Of a stretch of DNA of 9,914 bases, positions 1-6,831 are shown one piece after another. Numbering within the stretch: the stretch's first letter is position 1; each line of letters begins with the position of its first letter. Below the pieces are notes generated by a model. It searched no databases. It had not been told where the DNA came from and saw only the letters and a list, made by a program, of their open reading frames with translations. Made by a program: the position numbers and the translations under genes. Source of the DNA: Natrialbaceae archaeon B1-Br10_E2g27. GTDB lineage: Archaea > Halobacteriota > Halobacteria > Halobacteriales > Natrialbaceae. Where the stretch lies: NCBI GenBank assembly GCA_001563885.1, contig LKMM01000071.1, forward strand, positions 1 through 9,914, written 5' to 3'.

Positions 1-751
1 CATCGTCCTCGAAGCCGTCGTCCTCGAAGCCGTCGTCGATGACATCCTCATCGAGGAAGGCTTCGGCCTCGGCACTTGCGATGTCCTCGTCGATCTCTTC
101 GTCTGCTTGTTCGTCGGTCTCGCTATCGAACAGGCTTTGACCGCCGAAGTCGCCCGTTCCAGGTCCCTGTCCGAAGGTATCGCTCAGGGAATCTTCCTCG
201 ACAAACGGGTTGACTCCCTGTGTTACCATCTCATACACCTCGAGGAGTTTTCGAATGTTCTCTTCGATATCCTCGAGCGATTCGTTGATCTGTTCGTTCT
301 CGCCTTGAACCGTATTTACCGTCGAGACGAGCGAGCCGACGTCGTTTTCCATCTCCTCGACACGGGCTTCGATCTCACTCGAGTAGTTCGTCTCCTCACC
401 GGCATCCATCGACATCCCACCGTCGTCGTCCATTCCACCGTCGAGGAGGTCGTCTCCACCACCAAACTCCCCATCCTCCTCGAGGAAGTCGTCTCCATCA
501 TCAAACTCCTCGTCATTGTCGAGGAAATCGTCTCCACCGCCAAACTCCTCATCATTGTCGCCGGAGTCGCCGAAGATATCATCATCACTTCCTGCAGAGT
601 CGTCACCTCCAGCCGACCCACTGCTGTTTGCGCCCGGGAGAAGTTCCTCTTCGCTGATGCTCCCAGCGAGTTCGTTACCGCTCGTGTCGTTGCCCTGGGA
701 GCCGCCCGATCCATCGTCTCCCAGTATGTTGCCGATTATGGATAGTAGCAT
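1..751 (-). CDS. ArlCE/ArlD-like archaellum switch-collar protein, second copy, cut by the left window edge
   Basis: I translated 250 codons; the 3' end lies outside the window. The N-terminus (MLLSIIGNILGDDG) resembles that of the arlCE product at 5053-3869. Residues 12-120 are Gly/Asp/Glu-rich and disordered, with three tandem 13-residue units at 68-106. Residues 122-175 look like a coiled coil and end in YEMVTQGVNPFV (173-184), matching YEIVTHGVNPFV in the other copy; this is the FlaC-like domain. Both copies then share a DEDIASAEAE-type segment (here 221-230) followed by FLDED. The C-terminal FlaD/E domain would lie off-window, so ArlD and ArlCE cannot be told apart. In the family these proteins form the cytosolic collar that receives chemotaxis input through CheF. 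The ATG at 751 follows GGTGG. A GTG at 832 in the same open frame, with TTTATC about 29 bp upstream, would add 27 residues; I prefer the ATG because of the paralogue's start. Confidence 0.85.
   Translation of the reverse strand, partial: MLLSIIGNILGDDGSGGSQGNDTSGNELAGSISEEELLPGANSSGSAGGDDSAGSDDDIFGDSGDNDEEFGGGDDFLDNDEEFDDGDDFLEEDGEFGGGDDLLDGGMDDDGGMSMDAGEETNYSSEIEARVEEMENDVGSLVSTVNTVQGENEQINESLEDIEENIRKLLEVYEMVTQGVNPFVEEDSLSDTFGQGPGTGDFGGQSLFDSETDEQADEEIDEDIASAEAEAFLDEDVIDDGFEDDGFEDD
434..550 (-). repeat. Three tandem 39-bp units inside the partial arlCE/arlD gene
   Basis: The units are 550-512, 511-473 and 472-434. They encode EEFGGGDDFLDND, EEFDDGDDFLEED and GEFGGGDDLLDGG (residues 68-80, 81-93, 94-106). 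Each is exactly 13 codons, so gain or loss of a unit would keep the frame. The repeat lies in the acidic linker between the N-terminal segment and the coiled coil. Confidence 0.9.
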
Positions 752-856
752 GTTACCACCGGATTCGCGCCACTGGGTCGACCACTCGCCGCCGCTCGTT
801 GGCTGGTCGCGTAGGGGGTGTGTTCTGCTCACAGCAGCGGCGAAGTCTCATTCGTG

Positions 857-882
857 ATGATAAAGCAATGCTGTATATTAAG
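857..882 (-). promoter_or_regulatory. AT-rich promoter-like patch upstream of the partial arlCE/arlD gene
   Basis: On the minus strand two TATA-like words lie in this otherwise GC-rich spacer: TTAATATAC at 880-872 and TTTATC at 863-858. The second is about 29 bp before the alternative GTG start at 832, which fits a leaderless transcript. The first would give a leader of roughly 100 nt to the ATG at 751. The 264-bp gap 752-1015 holds no other gene that I can support. Confidence 0.35.
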
Positions 883-1015
883 GCATTTCGGCCACACGCG
901 TAAGACCGAGAGAATATTCCGGTGGCGATTCGCTGGCCGGGAAGTGTTCTGTCCCCGAGAAACGGGGCAAAAGTTTCATCTCTATCCACGCTAAAGTGAC
1001 TCTAGCGGACAGGTC

Positions 1016-1651
1016 ATGACAGAGCAAAATCGGCAAAACGACCCAAAAGAAAACGCGGAGGTCCCGCCCGTACTTCCAAGTGAACAACCGGGTGGCTCCG
1101 ATGGGGGCGGGGTCCTCAATCCAGAGGAACTCGACATCAGCGAGAGTCCGTACGTTACTGAGGTCTCAGACGGCCGATACGTCGTCTCTCCCGATCGAAC
1201 CCCGCGTCCGAACCCGGATCCAGAACCCACACCGCGCTCCGAGCCGGACGCCCACCCAAACCAAGAGTCAGCGCCAGCCAAAGCCCCCACATCCACCCGC
1301 TCGAGTGAGCAATCCTCGACCACCAGTCCGGGGGCTGCCCGATCGGTGCTGGCGGCCGAACTCGAACGAACGGACGCCGAATATGCCATCGATATCGTCT
1401 CCCGACTCGAGGGAGCCGACGTCAGACACCGGACGACCTCGGACGACGTCGTCGGTACGTTCGACAATCTCGTTCTCTGGTATGCCCAACACGTCGCGAC
1501 GAACACCCCCACCCAGCGTACTGCAACGCTGTTGCTCGATCGTTCCGAATTTTCTCCACCAGCCTCTCCGGGCCAGATCCGCCGGACCGCAAAACGCCAC
1601 GGCCTCACTCGCTCGAGTACGATCGGCGATTTACTCGATGCTCTCGAGTGA
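1016..1651 (+). CDS. Haloarchaeal conserved protein with disordered N-terminal half (possibly DUF7500 type)
   Basis: 211 residues, plus strand, opposite to the surrounding archaellum genes. Residues 32-60 form a short conserved-looking block (GVLNPEELDI...VTEVSDGRYVVSPD). Residues 61-108 are Pro/Ser/Thr/Glu-rich, a disordered linker. Residues 109-211 are ordered, with a predicted helix (VLAAELERTDAEYAIDIVSRLEG), a segment with LVLWYAQHVA and a final helical part (QIRRTAKRHG...IGDLLDALE). The N-terminal block resembles my memory of the DUF7500 proteins of Halobacteria; I cannot confirm this without a search. There is no signal peptide or membrane helix, so it is probably cytosolic. It ends 3 bp from the stop of the convergent small membrane ORF. 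Function unknown; its place in the locus suggests but does not show a motility role. Confidence 0.75.
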   Translation: MTEQNRQNDPKENAEVPPVLPSEQPGGSDGGGVLNPEELDISESPYVTEVSDGRYVVSPDRTPRPNPDPEPTPRSEPDAHPNQESAPAKAPTSTRSSEQSSTTSPGAARSVLAAELERTDAEYAIDIVSRLEGADVRHRTTSDDVVGTFDNLVLWYAQHVATNTPTQRTATLLLDRSEFSPPASPGQIRRTAKRHGLTRSSTIGDLLDALE

Positions 1652-1654
1652 TCA

Positions 1655-1786
1655 TCAACCGTTAAGAAACATTACGGCAGCCATAAACAGCGAGAGCAGT
1701 ACCGAATACGCAAAGAGGAGAGCTCCGCTGTGTATCGACTCGATACCGCGTGATGCATGGTAGAAGAGAAGGCGGTCGCGGCTCAT
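1655..1786 (-). CDS. Small single-helix membrane protein (43 residues) downstream of arlJ
   Basis: The frame ATG 1786 to TGA 1655 encodes 43 residues. A basic N-terminal part (MSRDRLLFYHASRG) is followed by one strongly hydrophobic helix at about 21-41 and a short Asn-Gly tail, so Nin topology is likely. A longer open frame upstream (to 1951) reads as noncoding (Arg, Pro, Cys and Trp out of character), so I chose the internal ATG. The SD is weak (AGAG a few bases upstream). The ORF lies 161 bp past the arlJ stop on the same strand and stops 3 bp from the convergent gene. I recognise no family. It could be a small archaellum accessory protein or a chance ORF. Confidence 0.5.
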   Translation of the reverse strand: MSRDRLLFYHASRGIESIHSGALLFAYSVLLSLFMAAVMFLNG

Positions 1787-1947
1787 AGTCTCTACTAGTC
1801 GCCGGTACAGTATCGTTCTTGTGGCCACGGACACCCAGTGTGATTTCTCCCATGACTGGTATGCTATACCGGCCCCCCAGACGTGTCGCGGCTGGACCGA
1901 AAATGACGGACAGCGATCCGTATGACGCGGTGTCGATCGGAGTCCCG

Positions 1948-3675
1948 TCACAGGTCGACGGTGATAATGAGGTCAACGAGCCACTCGGTAAGCGTCCCGG
2001 TGATGGCTCCAATCCAGAGCAACGCTGTAAAGTGCAGATAGGAGTTGCCGAAGTGACCGCCATCGGAAACACGAAGCACCAGCGAGGAGATAAAGGCATT
2101 AAAAATCAACACTAACACGATCAGAAACCGCAAGAACGGAACGTTGTACTGATCTGTGTGGATTAGATTCCCGCCAATGATCTCTCCTTGCATATCGATA
2201 TCGAAACTCGAGAGCATCACGGCGAGTTCGAGGCCGATAAAGAACGCAAACGAAGAGGCTGCGGTGATCCCGTAGATGACGCCGACGAGCGTCGTCGTCT
2301 GCTGGCGACGCTCCTCACGGAGGTTGATGATCGCACTCATATTCTCGCTTATGAGTTCGCCCAGTCGCTTCGGACCGCCACCCATGTCCCGACCGACGAG
2401 ATACATCTCGCTGAATTTCTGTATCAGAAACGAGTGGGTATCGCCGGTAAAGTACCGCCAGCTCTTTTCGGTGCTCAGGCGGATGTTCAGCCGACGGAAG
2501 AGATCGTCGATATTTGGCGTCAATGGGCCGAAATCCTTCGTCCGAAGCGTCGAAAGTACCTCCGATGTCGTCGACTGTCGGGCGCTTTCGCTGGTACCGA
2601 GTGCGCGAATAAAGTTCGGAAATTCGCGATCGCGCTCGAACACCTGTCGTTCAGCACGCCAGAAGACAAACCCAGGGATCAAAAGTGGGAGTGTCACGAT
2701 GGGCATATAGAGCAGTAATGGAATATTGAACCCGACCGACAGTATCTCTGGAACAGTGCCCAGCGATCCAACTGCCATCAACGCCACCAGTAACACGCTG
2801 AGTCCAAGCCCGGCCACCGTCGAACCGAGCATCAGCTTCTTCGTTCTCGTCCGATAGCCGTCCTCGAGATACCAGATCGGATCCTGGGGGACGACCGCCC
2901 GGATAATGAAAAAGAAGCCGATCTGGACGAATATGAACAACACGATGACGATACTCGCAGTGATCGTCGGATTGTTGCCAGTCAAAAGCGGGAGAACGAT
3001 CGCAAACACCAGCGCGAACGTCATCGAGATGATGATCGATAGATAGAGGTCTTTCAACACGTCGAGGTTGCCGAGTGACTGCTGGTAAAGCGTCGAGTAC
3101 TGGTCGATCAACACATCCTGTTCGCGAAACAGAAACTCGTCTAAGGGCTGGCCGGCCTCGAGTGTGTAGGCCATCCGCTCTAGGAGGTCTTCGACGGACT
3201 CACTCGGGACGGCATCAGCCCGGCGTCGACAGGCGTCCCCGAGGCTCATATGCCAGACGTCGACCAAATCTGCGACCCGCCCCATCTCGTGGGCGAGTTC
3301 GCCATACTCTTTCTCGGCAGCCAGTTTGCGGATGACCTCCATCCGGTCGATGTTGGTCGTCGCGAGGATCGTCATGTGGATAATAAACAGATGGAACCGA
3401 TTTTCCATCTCGATCCGTCGCTGGTCGACTGCCAGTTTCGGATAGCCAACGGCAGCACCCAGGATCAACAGCCCGAGCATCGGGATCAACAGCCTGGCGA
3501 GTATGAACAGATCCAACACCACCGCGGCTCCGATCGTCAGCAGGAAGATGAAAAACGCCGGAACCAAGATGGCCAGCACGTAGATCCGAGCCGGCAGCTC
3601 CATCTCGTCGTAGGCCCGAATAATGGACTTACTGAGTTCGGAGGCGGCTTTGGGTTTCTCGAAGAGCCCCATCAT
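1948..3675 (-). CDS. arlJ: Archaellum membrane platform protein ArlJ (FlaJ)
   Basis: About 575 residues with about nine membrane helices. Two lie near the N-terminus (YVLAILVPAFFIFLLTIGAA; LLIPMLGLLILGAAVGYP). Two pairs lie in the middle and three are at the C-terminus. Two cytosolic T2SS-F/GspF-like domains follow the first helix pair (NRFHLFIIHM...LERMAYTLEAGQPL) and the fourth pair (REFPNFIRALGTSES...MGGGPKRLGELI). ArlJ is the polytopic core of the archaellum motor; the ATPase ArlI and the regulator ArlH dock on its cytosolic face. A GTG at 3687 opens the frame, but GTGATCC there is itself a perfect match to the archaeal anti-SD and lies 5 nt before ATG 3675, so I place the start at 3675 (MMGLFEKPK). 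The upstream neighbour is arlCE, not arlI. Confidence 0.95.
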   Translation of the reverse strand: MMGLFEKPKAASELSKSIIRAYDEMELPARIYVLAILVPAFFIFLLTIGAAVVLDLFILARLLIPMLGLLILGAAVGYPKLAVDQRRIEMENRFHLFIIHMTILATTNIDRMEVIRKLAAEKEYGELAHEMGRVADLVDVWHMSLGDACRRRADAVPSESVEDLLERMAYTLEAGQPLDEFLFREQDVLIDQYSTLYQQSLGNLDVLKDLYLSIIISMTFALVFAIVLPLLTGNNPTITASIVIVLFIFVQIGFFFIIRAVVPQDPIWYLEDGYRTRTKKLMLGSTVAGLGLSVLLVALMAVGSLGTVPEILSVGFNIPLLLYMPIVTLPLLIPGFVFWRAERQVFERDREFPNFIRALGTSESARQSTTSEVLSTLRTKDFGPLTPNIDDLFRRLNIRLSTEKSWRYFTGDTHSFLIQKFSEMYLVGRDMGGGPKRLGELISENMSAIINLREERRQQTTTLVGVIYGITAASSFAFFIGLELAVMLSSFDIDMQGEIIGGNLIHTDQYNVPFLRFLIVLVLIFNAFISSLVLRVSDGGHFGNSYLHFTALLWIGAITGTLTEWLVDLIITVDL

Positions 3676-3680
3676 AGTTC

Positions 3681-3687
3681 GGATCAC
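3681..3687 (-). promoter_or_regulatory. Shine-Dalgarno site of arlJ
   Basis: The minus strand reads GTGATCC, complementary to the GGATCAC part of the 16S rRNA 3' end, then GAACT and ATG at 3675. Its position makes the upstream GTG at 3687 part of the SD and not the start codon. Confidence 0.7.
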
Positions 3688-3689
3688 AT

Positions 3690-3806
3690 TTACTCTACAG
3701 CCGAGAGACGATACTCGATCAGTAGCTCTCTATGGACGGCATACAAAGCTTCTGGCTCCGCAAGATACCCTTCTGTCGGGCGTTTATCCAATACCCGCCG
3801 AAGCAT
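3690..3806 (-). CDS. Possible 38-residue ORF in the arlCE-arlJ spacer
   Basis: ATG 3806 to TAA 3690 encodes 38 residues; the part RPTEGYLAEPEALYAVHREL is charged and helix-like, unlike a typical chance frame. Its stop lies just before the arlJ SD. Against it: third codon positions are poor in G/C for this genome, no clear SD precedes the ATG, and another short frame (3817-3719, 32 residues, after GGTG) overlaps it. It could be a real small protein, the tail of a lost gene, or noise. No family recognised. Confidence 0.25.
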   Translation of the reverse strand: MLRRVLDKRPTEGYLAEPEALYAVHRELLIEYRLSAVE

Positions 3807-3868
3807 CGACTGGCCATGCTTGCACCGTCGCCTCTTGGAGCGATTTCGGGCGAACCGAGATGGTGGGC

Positions 3869-5053
3869 TCAGATCTCGTCGCCCTCGAGGTGGCCCTCTG
3901 CGACCAGTTCGGTCCGCTTTTCGGGGGTGGCGATCCGGGCGATGTACTGGAGACTCCGTTTGTGCTCGTCGGTCTGTAACACCGACTGTGGCTTTGGATC
4001 GTCCGCTGGAACCCTGCCCTCGTCGCCGAACCCACACAGCAACTGGTGGAGATAGGCCTCGACCGGCTCCGAAATCCAGCCAACTGACCGGTAGTAAGTT
4101 ACGGTCTGTGCAGCTCCATCGAGGCCCGCCGTCTCGACCAAAAAGTCGAGCCACTCGAGCGTGGCGACTTCTGCCCCATACCGCGATGGGTGAGTCAACA
4201 GATACGGCGTTCCCTCTTCGTCTGCACGCTCGTCGTCGAACCCTTCAGCCTCGAGTGGGCCGCCCGCTTCAGACTCGAACGACTCGTCCGCATCGGCCTC
4301 TAGCTCGTCCTCGAGGTCGTCGTCTGCAGCATCGAAGCCAGTATCGTCTGCGAACGGATCTTCAGCCTCGTCGTCACCCATCTCGTCTTCGTCGGGCAGG
4401 AATTGGGTCAGGTCGTCGTCCGGATCGTCCTCGAGGCCCTCGTCGTCAACGTCGCCGTCGAGATCGTCGAATTCCTCATCGTCGAAGGCATCACCGTCAG
4501 CGAACTCCTCATCGAGCGGATCGTCGTCCGCCGGGTCGTCTTCGAACTCGGTACTAAATTCGTCGGGGTCGTCGTCTTCGAATTCCATATCCTCATCGAG
4601 GAAGTCTTCGGCTTCCGCCGAGGCGATCTCCTCGTCGATCGTCTCCTCGGGGTCGTCTGCGACCATGCCGGCCTGGCCGGTCGCGGTTTCGAAGGCGTCG
4701 CCGATCTCCTGGTCACCGACGAAGGGGTTGACGCCGTGGGTGACGATTTCGTAGAGGTCGACGAGTTTGTCGACGTTTTTGTCGACTGATTCGATCGACT
4801 CGCTGATCCGTTCGTTCTCACCGCGGACGGTCTCGACTTTGTTCTCTAGGGCGTCGACTTCCTTTTCGATCTCGTCGAGTTGGTAGTTGAGTTCGGCTTC
4901 GTCCGAACCGCCGCCGTCGTCGTCGTCACCGCCGAACAGATCATCGCCCATCAGTCCGTCGTCGGCACCGCCCAGGAGGTCATCTGCATCGTCGTCGGTG
5001 CCCTCCTGGTCGTTCGATCCACCGCCTAAATTATCGAATGATAGCAGTCCCAT
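3869..5053 (-). CDS. arlCE: Archaellum switch-collar protein ArlCE (FlaCE fusion type)
   Basis: 394 residues. Residues 1-53 form a Gly/Asp-rich leader. Residues 54-105 are a coiled coil with the FlaC-like signature ending YEIVTHGVNPF (101-111). Residues 133-282 are a very acidic linker. Residues 283-380 are the FlaD/E domain (YLLTHPSRYGAEVATLEWLDFL..., YYRSVGWISEPVEAYLHQLL, SLQYIARIATPEKR). The C plus E arrangement is the euryarchaeal fusion. In haloarchaea these proteins make the cytosolic ring around the motor and receive CheY input through CheF. The ATG is 3 nt after the arlG stop, with GGAG about 10 nt upstream, so it is translated with arlG. A second related gene lies at the left edge, so this one could be called ArlD by other criteria. 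Confidence 0.9.
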   Translation of the reverse strand: MGLLSFDNLGGGSNDQEGTDDDADDLLGGADDGLMGDDLFGGDDDDGGGSDEAELNYQLDEIEKEVDALENKVETVRGENERISESIESVDKNVDKLVDLYEIVTHGVNPFVGDQEIGDAFETATGQAGMVADDPEETIDEEIASAEAEDFLDEDMEFEDDDPDEFSTEFEDDPADDDPLDEEFADGDAFDDEEFDDLDGDVDDEGLEDDPDDDLTQFLPDEDEMGDDEAEDPFADDTGFDAADDDLEDELEADADESFESEAGGPLEAEGFDDERADEEGTPYLLTHPSRYGAEVATLEWLDFLVETAGLDGAAQTVTYYRSVGWISEPVEAYLHQLLCGFGDEGRVPADDPKPQSVLQTDEHKRSLQYIARIATPEKRTELVAEGHLEGDEI

Positions 5054-5056
5054 TGG

Positions 5057-5515
5057 TCACTCTCCTGCATAAAACGTGATCGAGTCTTCGTTGCCGCTAG
5101 CGATGACCGTCACGCTGGTATCCCCGCTAACATCCCCCTCGATAGTCACTTCGACGACACCACCTTCCTCCCAGATGTCACTGTCCGCATCGACTCGCTC
5201 GAGCTCACTCGCCGTGGTGTGTGATCCATCGACCAGGATATCGAGTTGGCTGGCATCGGCTGGAATGTCGTTATTTCCAACGTTCTTTACCAGCACGGTA
5301 ATTTCGTCTCCGTCTTCGGAGACGATCGCCTGGGGCTGGGATTCGTCGCTGATGATCGCGATATCGGTTTCGATGTCGTCGGCGATTGCCGACCCTCGGT
5401 TTTCGATTGCGCTGCTTACCACGCCGACTTCGCCGATGACCGTTCCGGCGACTGCAGTCGCCACCAGCAGGCTGGCGACGAACATGATCATATGTGACGC
5501 CGAGACGCTTGCCAT
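5057..5515 (-). CDS. arlG: Archaellum stator-type protein ArlG (FlaG)
   Basis: 152 residues, starting MASVSASHMIMFVASLLVAT. One N-terminal membrane helix at about 8-30 is followed by a helical stalk and a beta-rich extracytosolic domain (ITVLVKNVGNNDIPADASQLDI, VEVTIEGDVSGDTSVTVIAS), the archaellin-like fold of ArlG. ArlG pairs with ArlF and binds the S-layer side, helping to anchor the motor. Its ATG directly follows the arlF stop (TAAATG, no gap), and the SD (GAGGTGG) lies inside the last arlF codons. The length fits the family. Confidence 0.92.
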   Translation of the reverse strand: MASVSASHMIMFVASLLVATAVAGTVIGEVGVVSSAIENRGSAIADDIETDIAIISDESQPQAIVSEDGDEITVLVKNVGNNDIPADASQLDILVDGSHTTASELERVDADSDIWEEGGVVEVTIEGDVSGDTSVTVIASGNEDSITFYAGE

Positions 5516-6055
5516 TTAGTCCACCTCGACGGTTGTGATCGTCGCCGAATCGGCGACGGCGTTCCCGGTCGATACCTGGACGCGGTTGGCCTCTATGTCT
5601 TCGTCGTCGAACGCAGAGTCCTCGGGATCGATCTCGACCTCGAGGTGTGCGCCGGGTGTCCAGACGTCGGAGGTGTTCCGAACCGTCTCGCCGTCGACGA
5701 TTCGGGTTTCCTCGTCGGAGCCGTTCGTCCGGAGGTACTCGCCGTTTACCAACAGATCGGAGTCAGTAACCGACAGCGACCGCGAGCCCGTATTGGTGAC
5801 GTTCACCACCGCCGGCTCACCCGTCGGCTCGGGTTCGTCGAGTTCCTCGCCCTCTTCGTCTTCAGTGTCGACCTCGAGTTCGAACGACTCGATTTTAATA
5901 TCAGTATTGGTCTGGTCACGTATCTGGTCGTTTTGGGTGGCGAACGCATCGCCGGTCGCCGCGCCGATGCTAAACAGCGTTGGAGCTAACACGCTGAACG
6001 CAGCGAGGATGCCAATCAGGATGATGAGCATCGCGCCGCTGGTGCTAAACCCCAT
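5516..6055 (-). CDS. arlF: Archaellum stator-type protein ArlF (FlaF)
   Basis: 179 residues from ATG 6055 (MGFSTSGAMLIILIGILAAF). An N-terminal membrane helix at about 7-30 is followed by a stalk, an acidic stretch near 60-78 (DTEDEEGEELDEPEPTGEP) and a beta-sandwich domain (AVVNVTNTGSRSLSV...HLEVEIDP). In the family ArlF binds the S-layer and works with ArlG as stator. Sequons of the N-x-S/T type occur (for example NVT, NGS). A TTG two codons upstream (6061) is possible but less likely. No good SD precedes the ATG and a TATA-like box sits about 31 bp upstream, so the mRNA is probably leaderless or has a very short leader. It heads the arlF-arlG-arlCE unit. Confidence 0.92.
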   Translation of the reverse strand: MGFSTSGAMLIILIGILAAFSVLAPTLFSIGAATGDAFATQNDQIRDQTNTDIKIESFELEVDTEDEEGEELDEPEPTGEPAVVNVTNTGSRSLSVTDSDLLVNGEYLRTNGSDEETRIVDGETVRNTSDVWTPGAHLEVEIDPEDSAFDDEDIEANRVQVSTGNAVADSATITTVEVD

Positions 6056-6082
6056 TCTCAACTCGAGGAGAGGGGAGGAAAT

Positions 6083-6089
6083 CCTAAAA
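6083..6089 (-). promoter_or_regulatory. Probable promoter of the arlF-arlG-arlCE operon
   Basis: The minus strand carries TTTTAGG about 31 bp before the arlF ATG, predicting a start of transcription within a few bases of the ATG. It lies in the 147-bp gap after the archaellin terminator-like T tract, which supports separate transcription from the archaellins. Confidence 0.45.
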
Positions 6090-6172
6090 GTGTGCTGGCC
6101 ACCGCAGGCACAGTGTTAGCACAGAAGCTCTTCGCTCGAGGCAGTCGAATGCTGGCGCTCGAGTGTAACACC

Positions 6173-6178
6173 AAAAAA
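6173..6178 (-). terminator. T-tract terminator of the archaellin operon
   Basis: Six T residues on the minus strand lie about 25 nt after the stop codon of the second archaellin. Archaeal termination mostly uses such T runs without a strong hairpin. The surrounding bases are GC-rich, so the run stands out. Confidence 0.5.
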
Positions 6179-6202
6179 TCAGCAATTAGTGGTCAGACTC
6201 GA

Positions 6203-6829
6203 TTAGAGTCGGACTGCTTCACCGTTGGTGGTGAATATGTCTGGGGCGTTCAGTTCGACTTCCGTAGTTGCACCAGACGGCGAGACGATGGTAAGACTTG
6301 CTTCATCGCTCGTGCCGAATGCGTCGCCATCGTCAAAGGCCCCCCCACTAGGGTCAAAGAGTAGCACGAAGTCGCCATTATCATCGTCAATTACAGCACT
6401 TTCTAGGTCCTCGAAATCGTCATCGGAATCTAATGCAGCGAATTCATTAGATTCTAAGCCGGCAATCTCATCGCCACCATCGGTGCCCAGTACGTAGTTA
6501 TCTTGCCCATCTGGACCGACAACTTGAACTATTGTTCTATTCAGGTCAATCTCGGAGGCACCTGCAGCACCCGTAACTGCGATTCGGATCTCCTCAAGTG
6601 TGCCATCGTCTGCGTCATCAACGATACCAACGGTACTGGTAACGTCGATTCGTTCTGAGACGAGGTCAGTACTTTCCTCACCAGTTGCTTCGGCCTGCGA
6701 CTGGAGGAACCCTGCTGTGTTGATTAGGACGCCCGCAGCGATTGCGGCGACCAGCACCATCGCGATGAACACGATGAGCGTGCCGATCCCAACCTGACCA
6801 CGGCCGTCGTCAGTGTTATCTACGAACAT
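6203..6829 (-). CDS. Archaellin, second gene of the tandem pair
   Basis: 208 residues. A class III signal peptide of 11 residues (MFVDNTDDGRG) is cleaved before QVGIGTLIVFIAMVLVAA by the prepilin-peptidase-like enzyme ArlK/PibD. The hydrophobic helix at 12-40 is the filament core. The remainder is an acidic beta domain that forms the filament surface. There is one N-glycosylation sequon, N97-R-T. The first 50 mature residues are nearly identical to archaellin 1, while the outer domain is strongly diverged and longer. The ATG follows the archaellin-1 stop by 2 nt, with GGTGAGG (in the last codons of archaellin 1) as SD, so the two are cotranscribed. The middle of the gene has clearly lower GC at third positions than the neighbours. 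Confidence 0.95.
   Translation of the reverse strand: MFVDNTDDGRGQVGIGTLIVFIAMVLVAAIAAGVLINTAGFLQSQAEATGEESTDLVSERIDVTSTVGIVDDADDGTLEEIRIAVTGAAGASEIDLNRTIVQVVGPDGQDNYVLGTDGGDEIAGLESNEFAALDSDDDFEDLESAVIDDDNGDFVLLFDPSGGAFDDGDAFGTSDEASLTIVSPSGATTEVELNAPDIFTTNGEAVRL
6748..6779 (-). repeat. 32-bp exact direct repeat, archaellin-2 copy
   Basis: This stretch is identical to 7337-7368 in archaellin 1 and lies in an approximately 60-bp block with only a few mismatches. It encodes part of the conserved core helix. It could be kept alike by gene conversion, or be a site of recombination that fuses the two archaellin genes. Confidence 0.85.
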
Positions 6830-6831
6830 TG

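Noticed and set aside
107..745. 212-codon plus-strand frame with hydrophobic repeats
   Set aside because: It is antisense to the partial arlCE/arlD gene. Its Val/Glu/Ile repeats mirror the 39-bp tandem units.
957..980. GAAAC/GTTTC inverted repeat upstream of the plus-strand gene
   Set aside because: Only 5-bp arms with a 9-nt loop, expected by chance at this length.
1655..1951. 98-codon reading of the small membrane ORF
   Set aside because: The first 55 residues have noncoding character, and only the part from Met at 1786 looks like protein.
3250..4557. 435-codon plus-strand frame antisense to arlJ and arlCE
   Set aside because: The second half is Arg/Pro-rich low-complexity sequence, the usual antisense image of an acidic GC-rich gene, and it crosses two well-supported genes.
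5535..6119. Ser-rich 194-codon plus-strand frame
   Set aside because: Antisense image of arlF; Ser runs arise from the complement of Asp/Glu codons.
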